A stretch of 17,841 nt of DNA, taken from positions 1 to 17,841 of the forward strand of contig DMTU01000281.1 in NCBI GenBank assembly GCA_003476595.1, in the 5' to 3' direction. Made by a program: the position numbers and the translations under genes. The notes beneath the pieces were generated by a model that ran no database searches, had not been told where the DNA came from, and saw only the letters and a program-made list of their open reading frames with translations. This document shows positions 1-7,422 of the stretch, piece after piece (position 1 is the first letter of the stretch; each line of letters opens with the position of its first letter). The stretch comes from Acidimicrobiaceae bacterium (GTDB lineage: Bacteria > Actinomycetota > Acidimicrobiia > Acidimicrobiales > Salinilacustritrichaceae).

Positions 1-2241
1 CCCGGCTCGTTCTTCCGCCGTGAGGGCCGTCCCACCGACCTGGCCATCCTCACCTGCCGGCTCACCGACCGCCCGCTGCGCCCGAGCTTCCCCGCCGGGT
101 ACCGCAACGAGACCCAGATCGTGTCCACGATCATGGGCTCCGACGGCCGCAACCCCTACGACGTGCTCACCATCAACGGCGCCTCCGCCGCCCTGATGCT
201 CAGCGGCCTGCCCTTCGACGGCCCCATCGGCGCCGTGCGCATGGCCTACGACATCGACGGCGAGTGGGTCCCGCACCCCGAGCACGACGAGATCGAGGAG
301 TCCACCTTCGACCTCGTGGTCGCCGGTCGCGAGACCGAGGACGGCTCCATCGCCATCATGATGGTGGAGGCCAACGGCACCGAGAAGGCCTGGCAGCACT
401 ACCAGGCCGGCGCCCCCTTCGTCACCGAAGAGGCCATCGCCCAGGGCCTGGAAGAGTCCAAGAAGTCGATCAAGGACTCCATCGACGCCCAGCGCAAGCT
501 GGTCGAGGAGTACGGCGCACGCCCGCCCCTCGAGTGGAGCGCCGCCGACGACTACCAGGACGACGTGCTCGAGAAGGTCCGCGAGGTCGGCACCGACCGC
601 CTCCGCGAGGTCGGCTCCATCGCCATCAAGGCAGACCGCGAGGCCGCCGAGCGGGCCGTCAAGGCCGAGATCCGCGACGAGCTGGCCGAGGAGTTCGCCG
701 GTCGCGACAAGGAGATCGGCAACGCCATCAAGACGGTGCTCAAGGACGTCATCCGGTCCCGCATCGTGAACGAGGGCGTCCGCATCGACGGTCGTGGCCC
801 GGCGGACCTCCGCCCGGTCACCGCCGAGGTCGGCATCCTCGACACCGCGCACGGCTCCGGCCTGTTCCAGCGTGGCGAGACCCAGGTCCTCAACGTGTTG
901 ACCCTGGGCATGCCGAAGATGGACCAGCTTCTCGACAACCTGGGTCCCCAGGAGAAGAAGCGGTACATGCACCACTACAACATGCCGCCGCACGCCAACG
1001 GCGAGACCGGCCGCGTGGGCAGCCCGAAGCGCCGCGAGGTGGGCCACGGCCTGCTCGCCGAGCGCGCCCTGCTGCCGGTGATCCCCTCGATGGAGGAGTG
1101 GCCCTACACGTTCCGCCTCGTGTCCGAGGTGCTCGCCTCCAACGGCTCCACGTCGATGGCGTCCGTCTGCTCGTCGTCCCTGTCGCTGATGGACGGCGGT
1201 GTGCCGATCAAGGCCGCCGTCGCCGGCATCGCCATGGGCCTCGTCTACGCCGACGGCAAGTACACCACCCTCACCGACATCCTCGGTGCCGAGGACGCCT
1301 TCGGCGACATGGACTTCAAGGTCGCCGGCACGCGGGACTTCATCACCGCCCTCCAGCTCGACACCAAGATCGACGGCCTCCCCGCCGACGTCCTGGCCGA
1401 CGCGCTGGCCCAGGCCAAGGATGCCCGCTACAAGATCCTCGACATCATGGACGAGTGCATCTCCGAGCCTCGTGACGACGTCCAGGGCACGGCCCCGAAG
1501 ATCGTCAGCTTCGAGATCCCCGTCGACAAGATCGGCGAGGTCATCGGGCCCAAGGGCAAGGTCATCAACCAGATCCAGGGCGAGACCGGCGCCGACATCG
1601 GCGTCGACGACGACGGCGTCGTCGGCGTGGTCACCATCGGTGGCACCGACAAGGGTGCCGTCGACGAGGCCCGCCGCCAGATCGAGCTGATCGTCAACCC
1701 GCCCTCCGCCCACCCGGGCGAGATCTACATGGGCAAGGTCGTCAACATCACCAAGTTCGGCGCCTTCGTCAACATCCTCCCCGGCCGCGACGGCCTGCTC
1801 CACATCTCCAAGATCGGCGGCAAGCGCCGCATCGACAAGGTCGAGGACGAGCTGGAGCTGGGTCAGGAGATCGAGGTCCGGGTCGACGACATCGACCCGA
1901 ACGGCAAGATCAGCCTGTCCCCGGCCAGCGAGCCGGCCGACGAGGGTGGCGACGACGACGGTCCCAAGCGCGAGCGCGGCGGCCGCGACGGTGGTCGGGG
2001 TCGCAGCAGCGACCGCGGCGATCGCGGTGGCAGCAAGGACGACAAGGGTGGCGACACCGGCGGCACCGCTGCCGGCGGCACCGCCTCGTCCGGCGAGTTC
2101 GTCTCCTTCGAGGACGCGTTCGACGAGGAGCTGAAGGAGGAGTTCGGTGACCTCGGTCCCGAGGGTTCCTCCGGTGGCGACGGTGGCAACCGCGGCGGTG
2201 GTCGCGGTCGCGGCCGCAGCGGCGGCGGTCGGCGCCGCTGA
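1..2241 (+). CDS. pnp: Polynucleotide phosphorylase (PNPase), 5' end missing
   Basis: This is a phosphate-dependent 3'-5' exoribonuclease that degrades RNA to nucleoside diphosphates and can also add 3' tails; it acts in the cytoplasm, usually as a trimer. The frame is open from base 1 and begins inside the first RNase PH domain at the FFRREGRP motif. Compared with E. coli PNPase about 70 N-terminal residues are missing. Numbered from base 1, the second RNase PH core includes the FQRGETQ strand and the DILGAEDAFGDMDFK stretch (about residues 426-440) with the conserved acidic residues of the active site. A KH domain with a GPKG loop (about 505-565) and an S1 domain starting at GEIYMGKV (about 573-642) follow. 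The last hundred residues form a low-complexity tail of Arg-Gly and Asp/Glu runs. The M16 peptidase gene begins 11 bases after the stop, as in many actinobacteria. The family assignment is certain. Confidence 0.97.
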   Translation, partial: PGSFFRREGRPTDLAILTCRLTDRPLRPSFPAGYRNETQIVSTIMGSDGRNPYDVLTINGASAALMLSGLPFDGPIGAVRMAYDIDGEWVPHPEHDEIEESTFDLVVAGRETEDGSIAIMMVEANGTEKAWQHYQAGAPFVTEEAIAQGLEESKKSIKDSIDAQRKLVEEYGARPPLEWSAADDYQDDVLEKVREVGTDRLREVGSIAIKADREAAERAVKAEIRDELAEEFAGRDKEIGNAIKTVLKDVIRSRIVNEGVRIDGRGPADLRPVTAEVGILDTAHGSGLFQRGETQVLNVLTLGMPKMDQLLDNLGPQEKKRYMHHYNMPPHANGETGRVGSPKRREVGHGLLAERALLPVIPSMEEWPYTFRLVSEVLASNGSTSMASVCSSSLSLMDGGVPIKAAVAGIAMGLVYADGKYTTLTDILGAEDAFGDMDFKVAGTRDFITALQLDTKIDGLPADVLADALAQAKDARYKILDIMDECISEPRDDVQGTAPKIVSFEIPVDKIGEVIGPKGKVINQIQGETGADIGVDDDGVVGVVTIGGTDKGAVDEARRQIELIVNPPSAHPGEIYMGKVVNITKFGAFVNILPGRDGLLHISKIGGKRRIDKVEDELELGQEIEVRVDDIDPNGKISLSPASEPADEGGDDDGPKRERGGRDGGRGRSSDRGDRGGSKDDKGGDTGGTAAGGTASSGEFVSFEDAFDEELKEEFGDLGPEGSSGGDGGNRGGGRGRGRSGGGRRR

Positions 2242-2252
2242 GCAAGCACGAC

Positions 2253-3521
2253 GTGTTGCGTGCGGGGCTCGATCCTGAGCCCCGCACCACCACCCTGCCC
2301 AACGGCGTCCGCGTCGTCAGCGACGCCATGCCGCACGCCCGGTCGGTCACGACCGGCGTGTGGGTGGCCGTCGGGGGCCGCGACGAACCGGCCGAGCTGG
2401 CCGGCGCGTCGCACTTCCTCGAGCACCTCTTCTTCAAGGGGACCGAGGCCCGCTCGGCGCGGTCCATCGCCGAAGCCGTCGACGCCGTCGGCGGCGACAT
2501 GAACGCGTTCACCGCCCGTGAGCACACGACGTTCGTCACCCGGCTCCCCGCTGCGCACTGGCGCCTCGGGATGGAGCTGGTCGGCGACATCCTCTCGGCG
2601 CCCGCGCTGCGTCCCCACGAGATCGACGCCGAGCGCGAGGTCATCCTCGAAGAGCTGTGGGCCGCGCTCGACACCCCCGAGGACCGCGTCCACACGCTGT
2701 CCATGGAGGGGCTGTTCCCCGGCCACGCGCTCGGTCGCGAGGTGCTCGGCGACGAGCGCACGGTGCGGGCCATGACCCGCGACGACATCCTCGGCTTCTT
2801 CGAGACCCACTACCGCCCGGCCAACCTCGTCGTGGCTGCGGCCGGCAAGGTCGACCACGACGAGCTGTGCGAGGTCGTCTCCGAGCGCCTCGGCGGCGGC
2901 GACGGCGGGGTCGAGCCCGCCCGGCACGCCCCGACCCCCGAGGTCGACGAGCTGCGCACCCAGGTGCGCGACGGCGAGCAGGTCCACGTGATCCTCGGCT
3001 GGCGCGGCCTGCCCCTCGACCACGAGGACCGCTACGCCCTCCACGTCGCCGACCAGGTCCTGGGCGGCGGCTCGTCGTCCCGCCTGTTCCAGGCCATCCG
3101 CGAGGAGCGGGGCCTGGCGTACTCGGTGTACTCGTGGGTGTCGTCGTACTCCGACGCCGGCCTGCTCGGCGTGTACGCCGGCACGTCACCGGGCCGCTCA
3201 CCCCAGCTGCTCGACGCCCTCGAATCCGAGATCGACACGATCCTCACCGGCGGCGTCACCGCCGACGAGGTCCGCGTCGCCATCGGCTACCTGGCCGGTG
3301 CCACCGAGCTGGGCCTCGAGGACTCCGGTTCGCGCATGACCCGGCTCGGGCGGATGCTGCTCTCCACCGGCTCGGTCGTGAGCATCGACGAGCAGCTCGA
3401 GCGGCTGCAGGCCGTCACCGTCGACGACGTCAACACCGTGCTGCGGCGGGTGCTCAGCGCGCCCCGCTCGGTCGCCGCGGTCGGCCCGGTCGACACCACC
3501 CGGTTGGCCCGAGCCGTCTGA
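2253..3521 (+). CDS. M16 family zinc metallopeptidase (PepR/mitochondrial-processing-peptidase-like)
   Basis: This 422-residue protein has the inverted zinc motif HFLEH (H54, E57, H58), and the third ligand E134 lies at the expected distance of about 76 residues. A second family signature, GGGSSSRLFQAIREERGLAY, lies in the C-terminal half, so both halves of a single-chain M16B subunit are present. M16B proteins usually work as dimers and cleave short or unfolded peptides; the substrate here is unknown. The GTG start at 2253 is 11 bases after the pnp stop and has no clear Shine-Dalgarno sequence, so translation is probably coupled to pnp. The pnp-M16 order matches the gpsI-pepR pair of Mycobacterium tuberculosis, with dapB nearby, which supports vertical inheritance. 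Confidence 0.93.
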   Translation: MLRAGLDPEPRTTTLPNGVRVVSDAMPHARSVTTGVWVAVGGRDEPAELAGASHFLEHLFFKGTEARSARSIAEAVDAVGGDMNAFTAREHTTFVTRLPAAHWRLGMELVGDILSAPALRPHEIDAEREVILEELWAALDTPEDRVHTLSMEGLFPGHALGREVLGDERTVRAMTRDDILGFFETHYRPANLVVAAAGKVDHDELCEVVSERLGGGDGGVEPARHAPTPEVDELRTQVRDGEQVHVILGWRGLPLDHEDRYALHVADQVLGGGSSSRLFQAIREERGLAYSVYSWVSSYSDAGLLGVYAGTSPGRSPQLLDALESEIDTILTGGVTADEVRVAIGYLAGATELGLEDSGSRMTRLGRMLLSTGSVVSIDEQLERLQAVTVDDVNTVLRRVLSAPRSVAAVGPVDTTRLARAV

Positions 3522-3577
3522 CGACGGCGAGGTGGCGACGGCAGGAGGGTCGACGCCCGCTGCGGGCGGGCCGTGGT

Positions 3578-3628
3578 CGACATCGGGGGGTCATGAGCGG
3601 AACGTACCGAGCCACTGACCCGATGTCG
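3578..3628. promoter_or_regulatory. Large inverted repeat between the M16 gene and dapB
   Basis: CGACATCGGG (3578-3587) is the exact reverse complement of CCCGATGTCG (3619-3628). Allowing a 3-G bulge, TCA (3591-3593) and TGA (3616-3618) lengthen the stem to 13 pairs. There is no T-run after it, so it is not a classic intrinsic terminator. It may end or process the pnp-M16 transcript or act in the leader of a dapB transcript started upstream. A smaller GC hairpin (3554-3559 with 3563-3568) precedes it. Confidence 0.5.
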
Positions 3629-3633
3629 CCCTG

Positions 3634-3648
3634 TTGACGCCGCGTCAA
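3634..3648. promoter_or_regulatory. Palindrome TTGACG-CCG-CGTCAA upstream of dapB
   Basis: Six-base arms separated by three bases form a perfect inverted repeat, 28 bases before the dapB start and 15 bases before its -10-like element. The position suits an operator. TTGACG also resembles a -35 box, but it is 24 bases from the -10, too far for a normal promoter. No regulator is identifiable. Confidence 0.4.
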
Positions 3649-3663
3649 CATGCGCCCGTTGCC

Positions 3664-3669
3664 TACTCT
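3664..3669 (+). promoter_or_regulatory. -10-like element TACTCT of dapB, probable leaderless start
   Basis: TACTCT fits the actinobacterial -10 consensus TANNNT and ends 7 bases before the ATG at 3677. There is no Shine-Dalgarno sequence in between. This is the arrangement expected of a leaderless transcript starting at or next to the ATG. Confidence 0.45.
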
Positions 3670-3676
3670 TCCGGAC

Positions 3677-4471
3677 ATGACGATTCGGGTGGGTGTCTTC
3701 GGGGCTGGCGGACGCATGGGCAGCACGGTGTGTGCTGCCGTCGCTGCGGATCGTGCGTGCGAGCTGGTGGCGGCGGTGGACCCCCACCACGAGGGCATCG
3801 ACCTCCACCTCGTCGCCCGGGGTGCCGACGTGCCCCAGCTCACGGTCGCGGGTGGTGCCGAGGAGTTCGAGCGCGCCGAGGTCGACGTCGTGGTCGACTT
3901 CACGCACCTCGACGCGGCGCGGGACAACCTGGCCTGGGCCGCCGAGCACGGCGTCCATGCCGTCGTGGGCACCACCGGGTTCTCCGCCGACGACCTCGCC
4001 CGCTTCGAGTCGACCTTCACCGACTCCAACTGCATGATCGTGCCGAACTTCGCCATCGGTGCCGTGCTGATGATGCGCTTCGCCGAGCTGGCCGCACCGT
4101 GGTTCCAGACCGCCGAGGTGCTCGAGTACCACCACGACGAGAAGGTCGACGCCCCCTCCGGCACGGCCATGCTCACGGTCGAGCGCATGGCGGCCGCGTC
4201 GGAGGAGTGGGCCGAGGACCCGACCCGCAAGGAGGTCCTCGGCCACCCCCGCGGCGCCGAGGGCCCCGCCGGCATCCGCGTCCACTCCGTGCGCATGCGC
4301 GGCATGGTCGCCCACCAGGAGGTCCTGCTCGGGACCGAGGGCCAGACCCTGTCGATCCGCCACGACTCCTACGACCGCTCGTCGTTCATGCCCGGCGTGC
4401 TGCTCGCCGTCAAGGCGGTCGGCGACCGACCCGGCATCACCGTCGGCCTCGACGACGTCCTCGGTCTCTAG
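3677..4471 (+). CDS. dapB: 4-hydroxy-tetrahydrodipicolinate reductase
   Basis: DapB carries out the NAD(P)H-dependent reduction that follows DapA in the lysine/diaminopimelate pathway and supplies cell-wall cross-links. The 264-residue protein starts with the nucleotide-binding motif GVFGAGGRMG (G6, G9, G12). It carries the signature EYHHDEKVDAPSGTA, in which H152, H153 and K156 match E. coli H159, H160 and K163. The C-terminal RGMVAHQEVLLG stretch is also typical. An in-frame ATG at 3650 would add nine residues. I prefer 3677 because it places the Rossmann strand at the N-terminus, as usual, and fits the -10-like element just upstream. It lies 155 bases after the M16 stop and converges on the M48 gene. 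Confidence 0.96.
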   Translation: MTIRVGVFGAGGRMGSTVCAAVAADRACELVAAVDPHHEGIDLHLVARGADVPQLTVAGGAEEFERAEVDVVVDFTHLDAARDNLAWAAEHGVHAVVGTTGFSADDLARFESTFTDSNCMIVPNFAIGAVLMMRFAELAAPWFQTAEVLEYHHDEKVDAPSGTAMLTVERMAAASEEWAEDPTRKEVLGHPRGAEGPAGIRVHSVRMRGMVAHQEVLLGTEGQTLSIRHDSYDRSSFMPGVLLAVKAVGDRPGITVGLDDVLGL

Positions 4472-4474
4472 AAC

Positions 4475-4536
4475 GAACTGGCAGCGGGGACGGAACGTGG
4501 CCCCCCAGGGCCTTGTTCCGCAGCCGCTGCCAGTTC
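4475..4536. terminator. Long hairpin between convergent dapB and M48 genes
   Basis: Three nested arms pair in register: GAACTGGCAGCGG (4475-4487) with CCGCTGCCAGTTC (4524-4536), CGGAAC (4491-4496) with GTTCCG (4515-4520), and GGCCC (4499-4503) with GGGCC (4508-4512). It starts 3 bases after the dapB stop and ends 1 base before the M48 stop, filling the gap exactly. It probably works as a bidirectional terminator; a T-run is lacking, as is common at high GC. Confidence 0.75.
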
Positions 4537-4537
4537 T

Positions 4538-5788
4538 CTACGAGCGTTCCGGGACGGCAGCGATCTCCGGCGCGCTGGCGGGGACGCCGTTCATGTCGGC
4601 CCAGTCGAGGCCGAACTGCATCCGCTCGGCCACGCCCGGGTGGCTGGCGTTGAGGCGGTCCCACCAGCCCGGTTCCAGGTCGGCCTTGTTGAGCGCCACG
4701 AACGAGGGCCACATGGCCACGAAGCTGGTCGGGTCGCCGAGCAGCTCCAGCGCCTCGAGGTCGGCCTCCCGCTCGTTGCGCCGCGACACCCAGGCCGAGA
4801 CGAGGCCGAGCGCGGCCATGGGCAGCCCGAGGCCGAGCAGGAACAGCGGCGCCGCGCCCGGGTCGCCCAGATCGTCCACGCCGGCCCAGCCGAGCACGGT
4901 GTCGCTGCCCACCACGTACTGCACGAAGGCGAGCGTGATGAGCATCTGCAGCCCGGCCAGGGGGAACGTCTTGGGGATGTGGTTCAGCCGGTAGTGGCCG
5001 ATCTCGTGGGCCACGACCTGGGCGATCTGCTCCAGGGGGAACGCGGGCCCTTCGGGCCCGTGCAACATCGTGTCGTAGACGACGACGCGCTTGGTCGGCC
5101 CGAAGCCGGCGACGAACGCGTTGCCCCGGCGGGAGCGCTTCGAGCCGTCCATGGTGTAGACGCCCTCGATGCTGGTGTCGGCCAGCTCGGCGATCTCCTC
5201 GATGCGGGTCCGCAGCGGTCCCGGCTCCATGGGCGTGAACTTGTTGAACCGGGGCATGATCAGCACCGGGTAGACGAAGTTCAGGAACAGGGCGATGCCG
5301 AGGAACAGCAGGCCGCCCACCAGCCACCACGTGTCGAAGGTGCGGATGGCCCAGAAGATCGGCACGAGCAGCAGCGCGGACAGCACGAGGTTGAGCACCA
5401 GGCCCTTGACCTGGTCGCCCACCCACAGCCCGGTGCTCTGGTTCGACAGGCCGTGGCGGCGGTCGTGCACCATCGTCGCCCACCACTCCACGGGCAGCAG
5501 CAGCACCTGGGAGATCAGGGCGAACAGGCCGGCGACGACCACCAGCTGCACCGGCCACGGCGCGCCGTCGACCCAGCCGGCGACCTCGGGGCCGAGGTCG
5601 AGCAGGAAGATCAGGGCCAGGTCGATGGCGCCGACCACGACCTTGGCGGCGAGGTCGACCTTCTTGCGGGGCCGGCTGTAGGCCCGCAGCTCGGCGAGCT
5701 GGGCCTCGTCGAAGAAGTCCTCGTTGCGGGCAGGCGTGCGGGCGCCCAGCGGGGGGTGCGCGGACTGGCGTCGGATGGTGGCGGTCAT
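4538..5788 (-). CDS. M48 family membrane metallopeptidase, Ste24/CaaX-protease-like
   Basis: This 416-residue integral membrane zinc peptidase has the metal site HEIGH (261-265) and the downstream ligand in NEREAD (E339, with D343 completing ExxxD). The conserved stretch GNAFVAGFGPTKRVVVYDT (about 222-240) precedes the site. Hydrophobic segments lie near 47-66, 79-100, 129-148, 153-176 and 275-294, with another at 312-334. The N-terminal part with RRHGLSNQSTGLWVGDQVK resembles the Ste24 multi-helix domain, so it is closer to CaaX prenyl proteases than to small HtpX proteins. Bacterial members lack a known prenylated substrate; a role in membrane-protein quality control is a guess. Its ATG shares one base with the stop of the preceding dehydrogenase gene (TGATG), which implies translational coupling in one operon. 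Confidence 0.92.
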   Translation of the reverse strand: MTATIRRQSAHPPLGARTPARNEDFFDEAQLAELRAYSRPRKKVDLAAKVVVGAIDLALIFLLDLGPEVAGWVDGAPWPVQLVVVAGLFALISQVLLLPVEWWATMVHDRRHGLSNQSTGLWVGDQVKGLVLNLVLSALLLVPIFWAIRTFDTWWLVGGLLFLGIALFLNFVYPVLIMPRFNKFTPMEPGPLRTRIEEIAELADTSIEGVYTMDGSKRSRRGNAFVAGFGPTKRVVVYDTMLHGPEGPAFPLEQIAQVVAHEIGHYRLNHIPKTFPLAGLQMLITLAFVQYVVGSDTVLGWAGVDDLGDPGAAPLFLLGLGLPMAALGLVSAWVSRRNEREADLEALELLGDPTSFVAMWPSFVALNKADLEPGWWDRLNASHPGVAERMQFGLDWADMNGVPASAPEIAAVPERS

Positions 5789-6525
5789 CAGCTCTCTCGG
5801 TGGGTGCGGAAGGCGTCGGCCTGGGCGCGGGGCTTGACCACGATGGAGTCGATGTTGACGTGGCTCGGGCGCGACACCGCCCAGCGGATGCACTCGGCCA
5901 CGTCGTCGGCGGTCAGCGGCTGCAGCCCGGCGTAGACCTGGGCGGCGCGCTCGGCATCGCCGTCGAAGCGCACGACGCTGAACTCGGTCTCGACCAGGCC
6001 GGGGAGGATCTCGGTGACCCGGACCGGCTGGCCGAGCAGCTCGTGGCGGAGCGACTCGGTGACGCCGTGGGCACCGAACTTGGCCGCGTTGTAGCCCGAC
6101 CCGCCCGGGTAGCCCTGCAGCCCGGCGATGGAGGTGACGTTGACGACGTGGCCGTCGCCCGAGGCGATGAGGTGGGGGAGGAGGCCCCGGGTCATGCGCA
6201 TGAGTCCGAGCACGTTGGTCTCGAACATCGAGATCCACTTCTCGTCGACGGCCTCGGCGAGGGGCTCGACGCCGAGCGCGCCGCCGGCGTTGTTGACCAG
6301 CAGCTGGCAGCCGTCGACCGCCGCGACGAACGCGTCGACCGACTCGGGGTCGGTGACGTCGAGGGCGATGGCGGTGCCGTCGAGCTCGGCGGCGAGGGCC
6401 TCGATGCGGTCCATCCGACGGGCGCCGACCACGACGTGCCAGCCGTCGGCGGCCAGCAGGCGGGCGGTGGCCGCGCCGATGCCGGCGCTCGCCCCGGTCA
6501 CGACCGCGGTCCGTCCTCCGTTCAT
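5788..6525 (-). CDS. Short-chain dehydrogenase/reductase (classical SDR, YdfG-like)
   Basis: This 245-residue NAD(P)-dependent oxidoreductase has the cofactor motif TGASAGIG (10-17), NNAGG (78-82) and the catalytic Ser132, Tyr145 and Lys149 (YNAAK). Basic residues after the second strand (GARRMDR) suggest NADP(H). Overall it is closest to YdfG-type 3-hydroxy acid dehydrogenases, but the substrate cannot be read from sequence. The ATG at 6525 follows GAGGAGGAG with a short spacing. It overlaps the stop of the upstream membrane-protein gene by four bases (ATGA), and its own stop overlaps the M48 start, so it is the middle gene of a tight three-gene operon. Confidence 0.93.
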   Translation of the reverse strand: MNGGRTAVVTGASAGIGAATARLLAADGWHVVVGARRMDRIEALAAELDGTAIALDVTDPESVDAFVAAVDGCQLLVNNAGGALGVEPLAEAVDEKWISMFETNVLGLMRMTRGLLPHLIASGDGHVVNVTSIAGLQGYPGGSGYNAAKFGAHGVTESLRHELLGQPVRVTEILPGLVETEFSVVRFDGDAERAAQVYAGLQPLTADDVAECIRWAVSRPSHVNIDSIVVKPRAQADAFRTHRES

Positions 6526-7265
6526 CGCTCCTCCTCGAGTCGTGGTGCCGGGGCCGCGTCGTCGGGGTCGCCGGTGTCGCCGGCGGCCTCAGCCGGTTCG
6601 GCCAGCTCCTCGTCGATGTGGACGAGCTGGTCGATCTCCCCGCCGCCCTTGACCTCGCCCCGCAGGCTGAACAGCACCAGCAGGGCAGAGGCGCCGATGA
6701 ACCACCAGCGGTACTCCGCGACCAGGTCCTGGAAGCTGTCGATGGGGGAGGAGAAGGCGTCGCCGAGGACCCGGATCAGGTAGAGGCGCCCGACGGTGCC
6801 GGTGATGTTCAGGGCGAAGAACCACCCGATGCGCATGCCGGCCGCGCCGGCGAACAGGCAGATGAAGTTGTTGGGGGCGATCAGCACCAGCGGCCAGGCC
6901 GCCTTCCCGAACCACTTCTGGGCGGTGCGCAGCATCGGCCCGTAGCCCGGCGACTTCTGGTCCATCCACGCCAGGGCCCGGTCGCCGTACCAGTAGCCGA
7001 GCAGGAAGAAGAGCGGGTCCGCGACCAGCAGCCGCAGGGTGCCGACGCCGTAGTAGCTGAGGGCGTCGAGCTGGTCCGAGACCAGGATCAGGTAGCGGTT
7101 GATGCTGCTCAGCGCGATGAGCAGGAGCGGGTGGTCCTCCTGCAGCGTCGGCCACATCACGTTGGCGACGTTGGAGCAGATCACCAGGAAGATCACGGGC
7201 GCGACCAGCAGCTTGAGCGTGTGCGGGCTCGGTGGGTGCCTCGCCAGGGTCGGCTGGTCGGTCAC
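6522..7265 (-). CDS. DedA/VTT-like integral membrane protein
   Basis: The 247-residue product has hydrophobic segments at about 17-38, 46-62, 77-95, 122-142, 146-168 and 186-203, and a Glu/Asp/Ala/Pro-rich cytosolic-looking tail (215-247). The central part, WPLVLIAPNNFICLFAGAAG followed by a helix with N153 and R160, resembles the core of DedA/VTT (SNARE-associated) proteins, several of which move lipids across the membrane. The similarity is moderate and the function unproven. The start is uncertain: GTG at 7265 begins just before the first helix but has no clear ribosome-binding site, and an in-frame ATG at 7378 would add 38 residues rich in Pro and Arg. It is the first gene of the operon with the dehydrogenase and M48 peptidase genes. 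Confidence 0.72.
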   Translation of the reverse strand: MTDQPTLARHPPSPHTLKLLVAPVIFLVICSNVANVMWPTLQEDHPLLLIALSSINRYLILVSDQLDALSYYGVGTLRLLVADPLFFLLGYWYGDRALAWMDQKSPGYGPMLRTAQKWFGKAAWPLVLIAPNNFICLFAGAAGMRIGWFFALNITGTVGRLYLIRVLGDAFSSPIDSFQDLVAEYRWWFIGASALLVLFSLRGEVKGGGEIDQLVHIDEELAEPAEAAGDTGDPDDAAPAPRLEEER

Positions 7266-7321
7266 GGCGGACGAGTCTGGCAGGCCGCTCCCACGGCGGG
7301 CCGCCGGCGCACCCCACTGGT

Positions 7322-7352
7322 CCGATCGTGGGAGTGGAAACCACCCGATCGG
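7322..7352. promoter_or_regulatory. Inverted repeat in the divergent promoter region
   Basis: CCGATCG (7322-7328) and CGATCGG (7346-7352) are perfect inverted arms, and the space between them holds a second small stem, GTGG (7334-7337) with CCAC (7341-7344) around AAA. It sits between the divergent membrane-protein operon and the DUF5995 gene, so an operator serving either side is plausible. If the longer start at 7378 of the membrane protein were used, the repeat would be coding. Confidence 0.4.
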
Positions 7353-7406
7353 GCCATGGTCGTCAACTGTCATGGCATGTGACGGTGGGTGGCGGAGAGA
7401 GGACGC

Positions 7407-7414
7407 GGAGGGGG
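7407..7414 (+). promoter_or_regulatory. Ribosome-binding site of the DUF5995 gene
   Basis: GGAGGGGG lies 8 bases before the GTG at 7423. It decides the start: an in-frame ATG at 7372 has no comparable site and would put a charged stretch in front of the signal peptide. Confidence 0.65.
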
Positions 7415-7422
7415 AATCGCGG

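Noticed and set aside
1863..3044. 393-codon open frame on the minus strand opposite pnp and the M16 gene
   Set aside because: It is a shadow of GC-rich coding sequence: no recognisable domain, low-complexity Arg/Pro/Gly runs, and it would span two certain genes on the other strand.
3554..3568. Intrinsic terminator after the M16 gene
   Set aside because: The CGCCCG/CGGGCG stem is short with a 3-base loop and no T-run follows, so it is mentioned only as part of the larger repeat region.
3287..4363. 358-codon minus-strand frame opposite dapB
   Set aside because: Composition is typical of an antisense frame, no start context is seen, and dapB in this place is certain.
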